NCBI GenBank assembly: GCA_033239005.1
Contig: BSQZ01000105.1
Span: 1,265,001-1,329,000, forward strand
Length of the DNA: 64,000 nucleotides
Source: Lamellibrachia satsuma
Lineage: Eukaryota > Annelida > Polychaeta > Sabellida > Siboglinidae
Reading direction: 5' to 3'
In this document: in pieces, positions 52,561-64,000 of the stretch
Position numbering within the stretch: the stretch's first letter is position 1
Layout: the number at the start of each line of letters is the position of its first letter
Notes under the pieces: generated by a model
Databases searched by the model: none
What the model saw: the letters and a program-made list of their open reading frames with translations, nothing else
Told to the model about the DNA's origin: nothing
Translations under genes and position numbers: made by a program

Positions 52561-52929
52561 TTTCAGGGTTACTGTCCTTTACAATCGTAGTCAATATCTG
52601 ATGATGAGATTTCAGGGTCAGTGCCCTGTTCCCAATACGGCTAACTCAGACTCGTCCAGCTGTCCATGACCTGGTCATACCATAGATATTAATGTGTCTA
52701 CCGGCTGTCCGTGCGTGACCTGGTCATACCACAGACTCAAGTGTCAAATCAAAATAAAGTTGAAAGGTGTTAGTTCTACCTTTGGTCAAACGACCAACCT
52801 CACCTACACCTTTACCCTGTTCTATTTCCTGATATTATGTGCCTCCTGGGAAGGCCTCCATTGGCTTGGAGCCAATCATTATAAACAATATCCAATACTA
52901 CTTAAGGTGACTTAGGCCTAATGACAACT

Positions 52930-53850
52930 GCTAATATATAATGCAACATGTGACAGATATTTCATGCATCAAACGTAAAACTAGTTGCTATTGGTTGACT
53001 TGATACACGGCGCCATTTAGCGCCCTGGTGTAATTCGATTTGAGACCCTTCGTAATTATTTGTGACAGGTCTTAAATGGAATTACAACAGGTCGCAAATA
53101 TTTATGTCATGTCGTAAATACACATTTGTTTTTTTGATGGGGCCATGCTTTCATACACATCTGCACCCAGTAATCATCATTTATTTTACCGACGTCACCA
53201 TAATATTCATGAAAACACTTAACACTATGAGCATTGTTAGTCATGCATTTTGCCTGTGTACCCAAACACGTATCCTCTCTACAAGCTAAAACACTGCATA
53301 GTTTGTCACTGTCTGTGACTTTCCAGTCAGAACACGTGTATTACATTACTTAATCTTATAAGTGTTGACTTTCTGGGGCATCACCACTATGATTACAGCT
53401 GGGTCCATATCATGAGCCCTATTATGAAAACTATTCATCATAAGTACATAAAAGTATATATTTTCTGAATCAGCATACATTAGTCTACACATTACTACTA
53501 AAACAACTAGTGTGTGTATGTGTGTGACTAATAAAAAATTAATTTGTATATAATTTGCATATATCACAAACATGGTGACCAAAATAAATTTAGAAAATTT
53601 GCTTTTTTGTGTTTGTGAACAATGCAAGTACAACGTCATTGCCTTTTGGTGTACAATATGATCAAATATATGTAATTTCTACAGCAAATTCTACATAAAT
53701 TAGCATGTATGAGCAGTCTATAGACAATGATAATAAGCCAGCTACCATAGAGCGTTTGAAAGAAAGTGTGTTTCACAGTGAGTACAAATGAACACATCAT
53801 CAGAATCGGAATAAAAACCTACATAAGTGCAAATAATACTATAAATATGA
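52930..53850. other. Unassigned AT-rich stretch
   Basis: TTGCGACCTG- and GTCGTAAATA-type words near 53040-53115. No gene seen. Confidence 0.4.
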
Positions 53851-53879
53851 TCATGGATCCTGGTTGTCAAAGGCACTTT

Positions 53880-54715
53880 TATGGGTCAGCATGTCAGCGT
53901 TCAACATTGTGATGCCACACATAAAAGCAGATGCTCCTGCCCTGCTTGTCCATCTCACCAGTGCACAGATGCACATTGCATTTTATGTGGACCATGGTGC
54001 TGTCGTTTATGCATCTCACATGTTCTCCGAGAACAAACCCGATAGTCTTAGTTATTCACCTTGCCAGGTTTGAAGACTGTTGTGCTGCCCCACATTGTCC
54101 AGCCTCTCAATCTCGGTGAGTCGAGGCCTTCCGATGTGGCGGTGACGTGTAGAAATTATCTATGTAGAGTTGGTGGTGGTAGAATCGGCAGCTGCGTTCG
54201 CATCACGTCTGGTGTAAACGCAAAACCATGTGACGAAGCTGTTGCCTGCATCTGCCAGCACACAGCACTTGATCCCAAAGCGTGCTCGTTTGCTGGGGAT
54301 GAATTGCCGGAATGAGAGCTTGCACTTGAATGGAATGAGGTTCTCATCAATCGATATCTGGCAACACATTGTGTACTTTCCAGGAAAGTGATTATTGATG
54401 CGATCGATGAACTCGCACACCTTGTACAACTTGTCGCCGGTCGGGTTACCAGCTGCCTCATCGTTGACATGCAAGTAACGTGAGATCTGTATGAATTAAA
54501 TCCGCAACGGCATTGACGGCAGGAAGATTGCACAGAGGGCTGTGCTGTCAGTACATCACCAACGTGGGCAGGCGGACAATTCTTGTGATGATCTCCAATA
54601 GATCGATGGGCTACCACACCCAGCGTCTTGTGCACTGCATTGCAGTTGATCATGTCCACAAGTAAAGTCCACAACTCCTCATCAAGAAATAGCCCGAACA
54701 ATTCCTTCTGCTATC
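53880..54715 (-). pseudogene. piggyBac transposase fragment, second family
   Basis: LFLDEELWTLLVDMINC, then after shifts HVNDEAAGNPTGDKLYKVCE, FIDRINNHFPGKYTMCCQIS, IDENLIPFKCKLSFRQFIPS (first catalytic Asp region) and KRARFGIKCCVLADAGN. The later Asp residues are lost in degraded sequence below 54155. Unlike the intact piggyBac at 33522. Confidence 0.7.
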
Positions 54716-54861
54716 CTGTTGCAGGGATGTGGGCCTTGTGTGCCTCCGTAGACTTGGATGTGACGCTCAACATCCTCTTTCACCCACGGCTTCTCATTGG
54801 CTGCAGTTGCCATTGCTGGGTGCCTCGTTGTTGGCCTCTGGATGCAACACGACCGACTGGC

Positions 54862-55035
54862 TCGGCAGGCTGTGGCTAGGCAAGCTGTGGCTCGGCAAGC
54901 TGTGGCTTGGCAGGCTGTGGCTCGGCAGGCTGTGGCTCGGCAGGCTGTGGCTCGGCAGGCTGTGGCTCGGCAGGCTGTGGCTCGGCAGGCTGTGGCTCGG
55001 CAGGCTGTGGCTCGGCAGGCTGTGGCTTGGCAGGT
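54862..55035. repeat. 15-bp minisatellite, about 12 copies
   Basis: Unit GGCAGGCTGTGGCTC. It lies in frame inside the region where the piggyBac N-terminus should be (minus reading S-L-P-S-H), so it may have grown within that coding sequence. Confidence 0.95.
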
Positions 55036-55379
55036 GGTCCTTCACCTGTATCAGTTATAGCTTGTTAGCTCACACGTAACTTGTACATTATAAATACTTT
55101 ACAGCACTATCTGTAGGTGTAGAATATGCATATCGACAGAGATAATATATATACAATACGTAATCAACCGGTAGACTAAAAAATATATAATTGACAATGA
55201 CATATAAATAGTACACAATTATCATATCCTATTATTACCATCTGGCTGCATTGGTCATTGCAGTATTGTGCATACATTCTCTATGATAAATGCACAAGTA
55301 CACCGCAAACAATGTGTAACAGGCAGCATTCCAAGTTCGTATTGAGCAAGGGTACTCTAATATCACTCACCACACCTCA

Positions 55380-55600
55380 AACAGGTACGCTGAGTGCCGT
55401 AGGTCTGTCATCTGTAACAACATTGGCGGGAATTTGTTTGTGATCAGATTCACTGTTCCGATATCGGCAGCGTCAATCTCAATGTCTACCTCGCTGTTAT
55501 CGTCGCTGTCAGCCGAATCATCGGAGTGGAACGTAGCACGTCCAAAGCTCTTTCATTGTCGTCAATTCTTCTAATAAGGAATCGTCTATAATCCATTGCT
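55380..55600 (-). pseudogene. Possible piggyBac N-terminal exon
   Basis: MDYRRFLIRRIDDNERALDV then, one base shifted, FHSDDSADSDDNSEVDIEID, an acidic leader like those of piggyBac transposases. Separated from 54715 by the minisatellite and AT-rich DNA. Confidence 0.45.
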
Positions 55601-56187
55601 CAGCTTTGAAAAATCTTTAAAAGTCAATAATTGACAAAACAATTTAGGAAATATGTCAAAATGGCAAAAAATTATTCGGCTACATCCGTCTAGTCGTTAA
55701 AAATGTGCTTGCAGAAAGTAACTAGTGACATTTAGCGATTAAACTAGTACCACTATCCAAGCTCGAAATATCGGGGTTCGGGGCTCATAAAGCTAATCAC
55801 TGATGGTGACAAGCCACTCACCAAGTTCCCCCTCCCCATCAGTAGTATGCGTCCATGCCATGCAATAGCTGATACACATTGTACAACCAGCTAACACATG
55901 TTGTACAACCGGCTGACCATCAACAATATATTTTATTGTAAACACCTCCTCCATCCAATTGTGGCAGTGGTTGTAATCCACAGTACATTATTTCTTTGGT
56001 TGTTCAGCTGCATGATCTTCCTATACCAGCTCAGTGTACCCTACATCAGTAGACAGTACCACGACACTAAGTCAGGCAGGCAGCAGTGATCCTCCTCCTG
56101 GCGACTACAGCATTGGCAGTAGGTGTGGTTCACAGTCCTTTCTCCATTCTTCTTGTTAGTCAGTCCACCGAGACATGACAAACATAG

Positions 56188-57214
56188 TCACTCAGGATCT
56201 AGTGCTGAGTGTGGTGTGCAGCGATGACATCTGTGTACATTTATTGGTATCCGTGGTGTGCAGTAGTCAGTGATGACATCTGTGTCCATTGATGTCAGTG
56301 AGGCATCATTCCCTTCAAAGTCTAGGTACACCCCCGATGTAAACATTTCCACTATCTTCCGTTTGTGTGGGTAACCCAGGAGGCATTTATGTGAGGCGGG
56401 TGTTTTGATTGGTGTTGGAAGGTTTGTTGTATGGGAGTTTTCCTTGATTGGTTGAAGTTGTGACCTGTGCGTAGCATGAGCGGTACATTGGGTGGCTGCA
56501 ATTGCACTTGGGGCATGCGTGTTTGTATTGGCAGTTGTCTGTGGTGCACCGGACATATTGGGAGTGATAGTTGTAGCAGTAGCCTGGCGGTGGGCGGTTT
56601 TGTTGTTGTCGCGATGTGTTGGCCCAGAAGGGCTGAGTGTTGTGAGATGTGAATGTGGGTTTGTTGAGGGTTGCTGTCAACTGGAGATCGACTCGGACTG
56701 CTGCCCAGGAACACAGGCTGTACTCCCTGTCAACCCTGAACTGGTGGTCGTAATAGCGCCAGTTGGCGCCGGACCGCATCAGCTCTTTGATGTGTCTGCT
56801 GTATGTGATCAGGTTGTTAGGGTGTTTTTGTGTGTACACCACAAGGAAATCATCTCATGCAGTGCTCCATTCGGTTTTTTATTATCAGTCTTTTCTTTCT
56901 GGAACAAAATTCAGCGTGGGGGTGTTGTTTGAACTGTTAAGTGACATGGTGTAGGCGGAATCATGAGGAGAGTGTTAAAGATGTCGTGAAAGTCGACATA
57001 TTTGTGCAGCCAGATTTTTGTTTTGGTCACTGAGATGATAGCCTGCTGGCAAGCCAGCAGCAGAGAGGACCGTCCGTGGTGCCTGGTGGGTCACTACGGC
57101 TGGTATTGTGGTGAACTCACCTCCCACTTGGAATGCGGGCCCACTCCTGGATAGGAAGACGCCTTGGCTGTTGGTGACCTCTGGTTCAGTCAAAGAGGCA
57201 GTGCTTATTGCCAA
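56188..57214 (-). pseudogene. Ngaro/DIRS-like gag, third copy, with Cys-rich knuckle
   Basis: GGEFTTIPAVVTHQAPRTV, LPAGYHLSD, KIWLHKYVDFHDI, VVYTQKHPNNLITYSRHIKE, LMRSGANWRYYDHQFRVDRE, then GYCYNYHSQYVRCTTDNCQY and KHACPKCNCSHPMYRSC, a CCCH/CCHC-like metal-binding tail. Stops interrupt the middle. The best view of the C-terminal knuckle among the four copies. Confidence 0.7.
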
Positions 57215-57405
57215 CCGCTATGATTGGCTGGTTAAAAGTATAATGAAATAGGGATCTGCTTCTGGTAAACGGAACCGTCTTGATATCTCTCACAAAACAC
57301 AGCAGGGGAAGCCCCAACTGTTTTATGTCTTCATCCTGTCACCAGGTGAACGCATTTGGGATATTCCATTTGATAAATTTCTTGCACCATATCTTTTCAG
57401 CAGTT

Positions 57406-57930
57406 TTAACGGTTACCTCCACTTTGCCAGGAGGCGCCACCGATTTCCTGTTTGTCATCTGTAGATTGCCCATTCGTCCTGTTCACATACTCTTGTTCGT
57501 TGGCTGTGCCATCAATGCAGCCTACCATGTTGGGAAACCCTGCCAACTGGTGAAATGTCACCTTCTTCTGGTCAACTTCTTGTTGCATTGGCAGATGCAC
57601 TCATTCGAGAGACCAACATGCTGGTCTCTCGGTGAATGGTTCTAGACACTGTCAACTGATCAATCCTAACAGTCTTGGTGACTGTTTTTTAAGCATCCCA
57701 TACATTACATACATACATTAACAGTGCCACCATTATTGTAATGGTGGCTGCAGGGATCTTTGATGCATCATGGGATATTCCAGCTCTTCGCTGATCTTGT
57801 CAATGATCAGATTATATCAAGCTGTCTAAATCGGAACTTTGCATGCAGCTTAACATCATCAAAGATTTCTAATAGATTCATTCGATCATGGAATATTCTA
57901 TTTTACTCACCATACCTTTGCCTCATCTAA
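57406..57930 (-). pseudogene. Degenerate Harbinger transposase fragment
   Basis: MNLLEIFDDVKLHAKFRFRQ, LDII, EELEYPMMHQRSLQPPLQ, QLTVSRTIHRET, then FHQLAGFPNMVGCIDGT (catalytic Asp) and NEQEYVNRT. The same protein family as 40633-41190 but highly damaged and from another lineage. No terminal repeats found. Confidence 0.75.
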
Positions 57931-57939
57931 TGCAGTTGT

Positions 57940-58270
57940 TGGACGTGGTGTGCATTGGAGCCTGCTGTGCATTGCTTAGTTTATGTAGCAGTAGAAAACA
58001 CATATTATGGTTGTTAAATGGCAATGCCCTTTAATGACATATAGTAAAACAGTTGTAGACATAACAATGGGCATTGTCGACAATTGCCGTGCATGAGGGG
58101 GCTATTTATGTTGGTTGACGGGATGCGAAAAACCTACTGAAAAGCCATGAATCAGGTTGTTCCGCTTAAGCCTTGCGTACCCTACTAGGTACATTGCCAG
58201 CTGGTGGGGTAGCACTGGAGTCGGGAGGGTTGGGGCTATTGGACTTGGAGTCCAGCAGTGGGTACAGGCA
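57940..58270. other. Unassigned stretch
   Basis: No gene seen; a CATTGTCGACAATTG palindromic word lies near 58073. Confidence 0.4.
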
Positions 58271-58278
58271 TGCCTGCG

Positions 58279-59201
58279 TTATCCACAACCGCTGCACGGC
58301 TTGAAGGAGCAGTGTCTGGTGCCGTTCCACTGCTGGCACAGTCCGGACCTACTGTTTGCAGCTCCTGTCTGTCTACGGTAGTCCTGAAATGACCGCTGCT
58401 GCATTTTCGTTGCCGCCGACCGGGTGACCTCGCCATGTATCGCATCCATGGCAAGGTCCCAATAGGTCACATACCAGGGCAGCAATGGCATCAGGGCATG
58501 GATGCAGTGGAACTGTTCGTCATAAACCTGCCAAGCCATCCTGCCATGGCGCTTCTGCATGTCCATGATGTGACATAAGTAAGTGAACATTGATAGAACA
58601 TCCGCTGAGTATCGGTCAACGTATACGCTGGCATAAATGCTGAACACACGCAGCCATTGCATCATGGTGGTGATTGGTGATGCCCAGGGTGGCATCATAA
58701 ACATCAGGGGTTGCTGGCTCTGTGCCTGTCTGTGGATGGACGGACCAGGACACTGTGGGTTTGGTGGATGTTGCCAATGTACCCAACTCGACATATTGAT
58801 GGGTCCAGATCGTGGCCTTAATCGTCGGATCGAGAGTAGCTCCAAAGATAAGGAAGGAAGTCATGGGCGACTCACCTTGCGTGGCCCGTTGTTGGGTTTA
58901 TCCCGTCATCTGGTGAAGAGTACTGGCCAGCAAGGCCTGGAAGTCAGTGTCATGCCCGTCACTTGCAGATGTCCCTGGGCATCACCATTGATGAGCCAAG
59001 GTAGTTGGGAGCGCTGTGAGTGATCGGGGTTGACTGCTGCAGGCCTGTGCTTTGGTCAACTGCTGTTGTACCTCCTGCAGCTGTCGCCGTAGCTCCTGGT
59101 TGACAATATGGTGCATCTCCTACACTAGCACTGCTGGTTAATCCATATGGCTTGATTCGTTTCCATTGGTTAATTTCACACCAGGAACAAAATAAACACA
59201 T
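58279..59201 (-). pseudogene. Ngaro/DIRS-like gag, fourth copy
   Basis: LDPTIKATIWTHQYVELGTL, then after a shift MMQWLRVFSIYASVYVDRYS, MAWQVYDEQFHCIHAL and a Cys-rich end GLCQQWNGTRHCSFKPCSGC. Same block order as the other gags. One or two shifts only. Confidence 0.65.
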
Positions 59202-59573
59202 TATTTAGCCCACCGGCCCGGCAGGCCCTAAGCCAGAAATAAAATTTTGCCAGTCTTGAACATTTTAAAAAACCTTAAACGTACGAACGGTCAAAATGTC
59301 AAATGACAGCTATTATTGGCCGAATTAGGTTTTTCCAATGCCAAGCCAAGTCCGGTTTTACCATTATTGGCCCAATTGAGTCTTACTAGCTGTGCAGTGA
59401 AGTTGGCATTATCACACATCAATCATCCAGATTCAGTATTGCCTTTGCCAAAGGTACTGGACAAAAACAATATGAATTTCCTAGACTGAGCACAGCCTAA
59501 TTGTTCGTTGTTTGCCTGCCATTTGAGTTGAGGAACCAGGAAACTGCTGCCAATAGTATTGCCTACACGCTGG

Positions 59574-60248
59574 TTACGTATGTGAATCGGAGCACGTATC
59601 AGACTCAATTTCGAAGTCTACTGCAGTCGTGCTTGGCCACTGCAGAGTGCCAGTGGTGGGCGACAGTACGGTAGCGTCTTGGTTATTAGCGGCAGGCATA
59701 TCAATATTTTGGATCTCCACCAACGTAACAAAGGATGCTGACTCGGACTGTTCAGGGACAACTGCAGGAACGCAGCTTTTATTCATGTTTATAAAAAAGG
59801 CATCCTGATCCTTTCCATTCAGGTTGACTAAACACCACACAGATTCCACGGACGCATCATTCATTTGATGGCATTCTGTTGCATCAGTTAAGTCGTGTGT
59901 GTAAATACAAACCCATCTTTTTGCTGTTTTCAAATTATTTATGTATCTGTACCCTTCTATATTCAGTTCTACTTCATGTGTCTTTGTTGTACAGTTTTTT
60001 GGGGTCACTTCTCTTACTCCAACCACCAATGAGTTATGCTCGTCAATTTGTAGTTTCAATTAATTTCTCTTGTTTAGTAGAGAGTCCGCATTAAAGTACA
60101 TACATATTAAGGCATTATTTACACTATATACAGGTTTGTTGTTGGAGGTGGTTACTCCCGGCTGGCGGGGGGGGGCAGCTCGAGCCTGATCTTGGACTGT
60201 ATTTGGCTCATCTTCTCTTCTTTGTCTGTTTTTGCAGCTTTTCACCAC
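59574..60248 (-). pseudogene. LINE endonuclease N-terminal fragment
   Basis: VNNALICMYFNADSLLNKRN, an in-frame TAA, then LKLQIDEHNSLVVGVREVTP, KNCTTKTHEVELNIEGYRY and RWVCIYTHDL. N-A-D-S-L-L-N-K...I-x-E-H...I-x-G-x-x-E-V-x-P-K-N is the start of an AP-endonuclease domain of CR1-like LINE ORF2. The RT part is absent. Confidence 0.75.
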
Positions 60249-60406
60249 CTCCGCTCTCTCTAAAGGGTCATGTCTCTTTTCAGATATACCTTTCTATGAA
60301 TATCATTGCCAGATTTTGTCAACAACTTGGCTTTGCTCAGAAGCTGCATTCTCGTCTGCTCTGTCTTTAGTCGTATTCTCAAAGGTCTTTTCTTCACCTT
60401 TGGACC

Positions 60407-60660
60407 TCACCTTCTAGTTCTCCGTCCGGTGACTCCAGTCACCTCAATGTTTTTAATTTTGAGTTCTTCATGTATTTGTTTGACGGATTCATGATTGTGT
60501 TGTTTACGGTTTTCGCTGTCATCAGAGTTTCCCTCAGGCATATTGAATAAGATAATGTTCAGTTTACGCAGTTCTCTTTGGGTAATTTCATGCGATTTGT
60601 CTTCTTTGCTTCTTTCTAGCTCTGTCCCCATTTTTATTATGAAAAAATCTCATCTTGTAA
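60407..60660 (-). pseudogene. LINE ORF1 C-terminal fragment
   Basis: ELRKLNIILFNMPEGNSDD, then EELKIKNIEVTGVTGRRT. R-x-x-N-I-I-L-F-N-x-P-E is the RRM-like segment of LINE ORF1 proteins. Upstream of, and co-oriented with, the endonuclease fragment. Confidence 0.65.
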
Positions 60661-60950
60661 AAATAAAAACCCGTCTTTTATTTTGCCCATCGTCATAAGA
60701 CGTTTGCCTGTCTTCAAGATGGGCAGGCAGGTCCCTTGCTAAGGGCCTGCTGAGTAATGTGTAATTGGTACTCAAATACTACATGCATTCAATATACCTA
60801 ACCAGTAAACATAATAGGTGAATTATTAAACTAAGCATGCGTGCCTGGGCTGGGGATAATGATTATCCTGATGTCGGAAGGAAATACGAGATGTTTAAGA
60901 AACAACAACACAGTGGAGGAAACTTTGGCTCCAAGTCACCCTATCTATGT

Positions 60951-61885
60951 TCAGTTTAGTCCGTGTGTGAGGAGCTCCTCAGCAGACAAATCACCTTCCC
61001 GGGCATTCATGGTGATGCCGCGGGCAACTTCCCTGCCCCCTGCAAGGGACACAAACAGCGTGGGATCACAGACCCAATGGTCCACTTTCCCGTACACCAC
61101 TATCGTAAGCGTTCTCAACTTATCCGGGTTCAACGTCAGACCACAGTGTCTCAACGCCTTCTCCAACTGCCAACTCAGATGCTGGATGCCAATCTTGCTC
61201 CTGGCCATCAGGACGATATAGTCCACAAAGGCCAGGTCAAGGACGCTTATAAGAGCAGCTTCAGCTCCTCGCATGAGTCCCTTAGCAGGCACCTCAAGAG
61301 GAAAACGTCCGCTATTCCATCACTTTTTGTGAATGCCCTCTGTCTGGACATGTATCGGATACCATCCGACAACCGAGAGGCAAGCAGCCTGTGGAAAACT
61401 CTCACCAAATAAGATCCAATTATAGGATGGTACTCTTTGGGGCCCGAAGGAACCGGCACTTTGGGGGTGAGCACTGTTCGACTAGACCGGAGTCCAGCAG
61501 ACAGGTAGCCGATATACAGCCAGAGGTTGAGGTGCGTGAAGAGGGCGCGAGGGTGAAGCTTCTTTAGATCTTCCAGCGACAGCTTGTCGGTTCCAATGGC
61601 CCCCTTCTTGGTGCCGTAGAGTGTCGCTTGCAACTCTGTGAGGGAGAAACCGGCTATTAGGTTCCAGAGAACCTCGCCATTTGGTTCGACCTCTCTGTCA
61701 TTCGCTCTGGAGTCCGACCAAAATACGCCCTCCCAGAACAGTACTTGATCCAAGAGGGAGTGCTCCTTCCATTGTCCGGCCAACACCTTTCTGGCATAAT
61801 CTGCTCGGTTTTTGGTATACAGTTTTTGCACCCCTGCATACTTAGTTCTCCTCATTGCATGACGTCCAATGGCTGCATGGTTCAC
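60951..61885 (-). pseudogene. R2/NeSL-like LINE reverse transcriptase with deleted palm
   Basis: Upstream part: KYAGVQKLYTKNRADYARKV, LWNLIAGFSLTELQATLYG, TVLTPKVPVPSGPKEYHPI, RQRAFTKSDGIADVFLLRCL. Downstream part after a shift near 61270: LDLAFVDYIVLMARSKIGIQ, ALRHCGLTLNPDKLRTLTIV. Between them, motif A and the Q-G-D-P segment are missing, and the catalytic box reads FVDY. T-V-L-x-P-K...R-P-I...R-A-F-x-x-x-D-G-x-A is characteristic of the R2/NeSL group. Confidence 0.7.
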
Positions 61886-62066
61886 CGCCTCTGCCTTCTT
61901 CTGGCCAGCTTCCTGGCACCTCTCCCATCAATTCCGTGTAGGTAGTTTTGTGTACAAACCAGTTCATTAAACAAGGCAGACATTCCAAGACTAGAAGTCT
62001 GTGATGACTTACGTGTTGAGGATGTTGTAAATGCGGCTGAACATCAGTAGGTTGGTTTTCATTCAG

Positions 62067-62202
62067 CCTCCCGGAGCTGCTTGGTAGAGGGAAACCTGGG
62101 AAATATAAAAAGAGTCATCATTGCTCTGCCTCCCAGAGCTACAGTTCCCTGGCTGGGAAACCTGGGAAAAGTAAAAGGAGTATAAATAGTCATCATTACC
62201 AG
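62067..62202. repeat. Two-copy direct repeat, about 60 bp
   Basis: GCCTCCCGGAGCT, GGGAAACCTGGGAAA and AGTCATCATT recur as GCCTCCCAGAGCT and so on. Confidence 0.75.
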
Positions 62203-62211
62203 GTACTTGGT

Positions 62212-62380
62212 AACTCATCATTACTCGGCAACTCATCATTACTCGGCAACTCATCATTACTCGGCAACTCATCATTACTCGGCAACTCATCATTACTCGG
62301 CAACTCATCATTACTCGGCAACTCATCATTACTCGGCAACTCATCGTTACTCGGCAACTCATCGTTACTCGGCAACTCAG
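62212..62380. repeat. 18-bp minisatellite, about nine copies
   Basis: Unit ACTCGGCAACTCATCATT (CGTT in the last two). 18 bp keeps all frames open; no protein is inferred. Confidence 0.95.
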
Positions 62381-62399
62381 TACTGTTTGCCTGAGGCCG

Positions 62400-64000
62400 G
62401 TTAACCAGGGATACATTTGTCTCACATCTACAAATGAAAATATACATTCTTATTATTTTTACCAAGCAGTATAACAACTAGTTTAGCATTAATTTAATTT
62501 ACAAGATTTATTAAAGCATGGTTAGAAGCCAACAGGTTTCTCCAATATGCTTTTTGCAAACTGACTTCTGGTTTGAATAATAAACATCTGCAGAAATCAA
62601 CTCTGCAGACTGCCCTGCTCGCAATGCCAGTATTGTGTATCCCACTTATCATGTTAAGGTCATCATAATATATACTCAGTCACTCGTCCTACACATGCTG
62701 GTGCTATGTCTACCATCCAAGAACACAACATTGGCTCAGTCTGAATGTGCCTCGAGGCAACATGCTTCGGCTCAGGTATGAGAGAAATTACTTCGTCACT
62801 GTCATTCTGCACAACACTGGCTCTGATTGGACCAATAATGACACCATCATCAGTCAACCAGTTTGCACTGGATTCAAGATGGAGCCTTTCCTTGGAGCTT
62901 ATTTAGCAGCGGAAATCGAAATTGCCTGGTGCCAAAATGCATACATCTAATATTGTCAGCACAAGTGCATGCTACATCAGTGTAGATTATGTAGCTTGGC
63001 TGGTATGAGTTGATGTATGGCCAATGCTTCTGGAACAAATTTGCACATTCTCTTAAAACCTCATAATTTTTTCTTGTACAATCCTATATTGTTTATCGTT
63101 AAACATATGAGCAGACTTGGATTGAGCCAAACCTTTGTGCAATATTTCCCTAGTTGATAGTTGTCAATAAAGATATTGGAAACACATTTCGCTTTTCTCA
63201 TAACTGATACTGACTTGTTTGTCGGAGGATCTAGTTACCAATTGTTAAAATGTGCACGGTTCATAGCAACCAGAAGGTTTCGAAGCACCAGTTGCTCTAA
63301 ACACAGTACATCAAATATCTTGCTGTTGGTAACGCACCTTGGTCCCTCTGTAACATAGAACCAATCATTTATATTAAAAATTTTCCTTTTGATAATAAAA
63401 TCTCTACATGGATTATATTGATAAACAGGGAGTATTATTCTGTTAAACCCATTGTACCAGGAGTCTGCATTATGATCCTATTGACTATTCTCATTCATTC
63501 CACCAGAATTATGCCCCCTTCCCATAAATATGGACTACTTTTTATTAAGCCAATTAAAATTTAAACGAGTGAATATTGTCACATATATCAGAGTTATCTC
63601 AGGCTTATGTGGCTATGCACTTTTCACTGTGACATGGTCACTGTGTCTGTGATGACTTTCACTGTTCATACATTATTTTATTACAAAGCCAGGACATAAG
63701 GGAAAAAGTTAATTTAACTAGACGTACCCTTGCCACTGTACCAAAACCTGTCACTCCGACACTTTCCACAGTGGCACCAGTCAACATCTCTGCATGCCTG
63801 TCGCCTCTGCAGCTCAAATTCCCATTGATTTTCATTAGCATGATCTGATCTATCATGCACCTGCATCGGTCCCTGTATTTCTCTTTGAAACTGATATCCG
63901 GGTTGTTCTATACTGATTGTTTTTTGTATACCTTTACGTTAGCCACCTTATGTCACACTTATAGACATTTCAAACATTTTGTTTAAAAATTTGTTTTTTA
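62400..64000. other. Unassigned right edge
   Basis: AT-rich DNA. Short open stretches at 62663-62950 and 63659-63856 carry no motif I recognise. Confidence 0.4.

Noticed and set aside
61247..61885. Intact host gene
   Set aside because: Motifs are those of an R2/NeSL-like reverse transcriptase, and the frame ends where the palm should be.

Overview
This is a window of animal nuclear DNA: intron-containing genes with GT/AG splice sites, long (AT)n and (AGC)n microsatellites, and a dense, nested population of transposable elements. The mix (Penelope-like, Ngaro/DIRS-like, several non-LTR RT clades including an R2/NeSL-like one, piggyBac, Harbinger, MULE and hAT) suits a TE-rich invertebrate, such as a lancelet, hemichordate, mollusc or cnidarian. 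I cannot name the species. No bacterial features (operons, Shine-Dalgarno sites, CRISPR) were found.

Layout. 0.2-3.3 kb, + strand: exons of a secreted, cysteine-rich, antistasin-like gene, one duplicated exon of which is invaded by (AT)n. 4.6-6.75 kb: a Penelope-like element with inverted repeats and a 12-bp direct repeat. 6.8-10.75 kb: LINE fragments and a 300-bp (AGC)n tract. 11.07 kb: the first exon of RNASEH2C, the clearest host gene. 11.5-14.2 kb: a MULE with an intact FLYWCH-transposase ORF and one end expanded into a 30-bp minisatellite. 15.0 kb: an intact SGNH hydrolase ORF. 16.5-19.7 kb: a hAT element abutting a Ulp-protease/PHD fragment. 20.3-24.6 kb: a multi-exon gene of a DUF6729-like transposon-type family with a duplicated 78-nt exon. 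25-31 kb: a Ulp1 protease fragment, an inverted-repeat element made of GTCGCC-type repeats, LINE and hAT fragments, and a 58-bp minisatellite grown from a LINE RT motif.

31.9-42.3 kb is a nested stack. A Ngaro/DIRS-like retrotransposon (minus strand, order SGNH, gag, RT, RNase H) is split by a piggyBac transposon at TTAA (32950-35631) and by a two-gene Harbinger transposon with 3-bp CTG duplications (38206-41344). 43-53 kb holds about nine degenerate copies of a kelch-blade exon, with a second SGNH plus gag fragment near 47.7-49.1 kb. 53.9-62 kb carries degraded piggyBac, two more Ngaro-type gag fragments, a Harbinger fragment, a LINE ORF1/endonuclease piece and an R2/NeSL-like RT. Most coding remnants lie on the minus strand.

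Genes working together: within elements only (Harbinger Myb-like protein plus transposase; Ngaro gag, RT, RNase H and SGNH). All domain calls rest on motif recognition by eye, without database searches; exon joins are inferred from splice consensus and reading phase.
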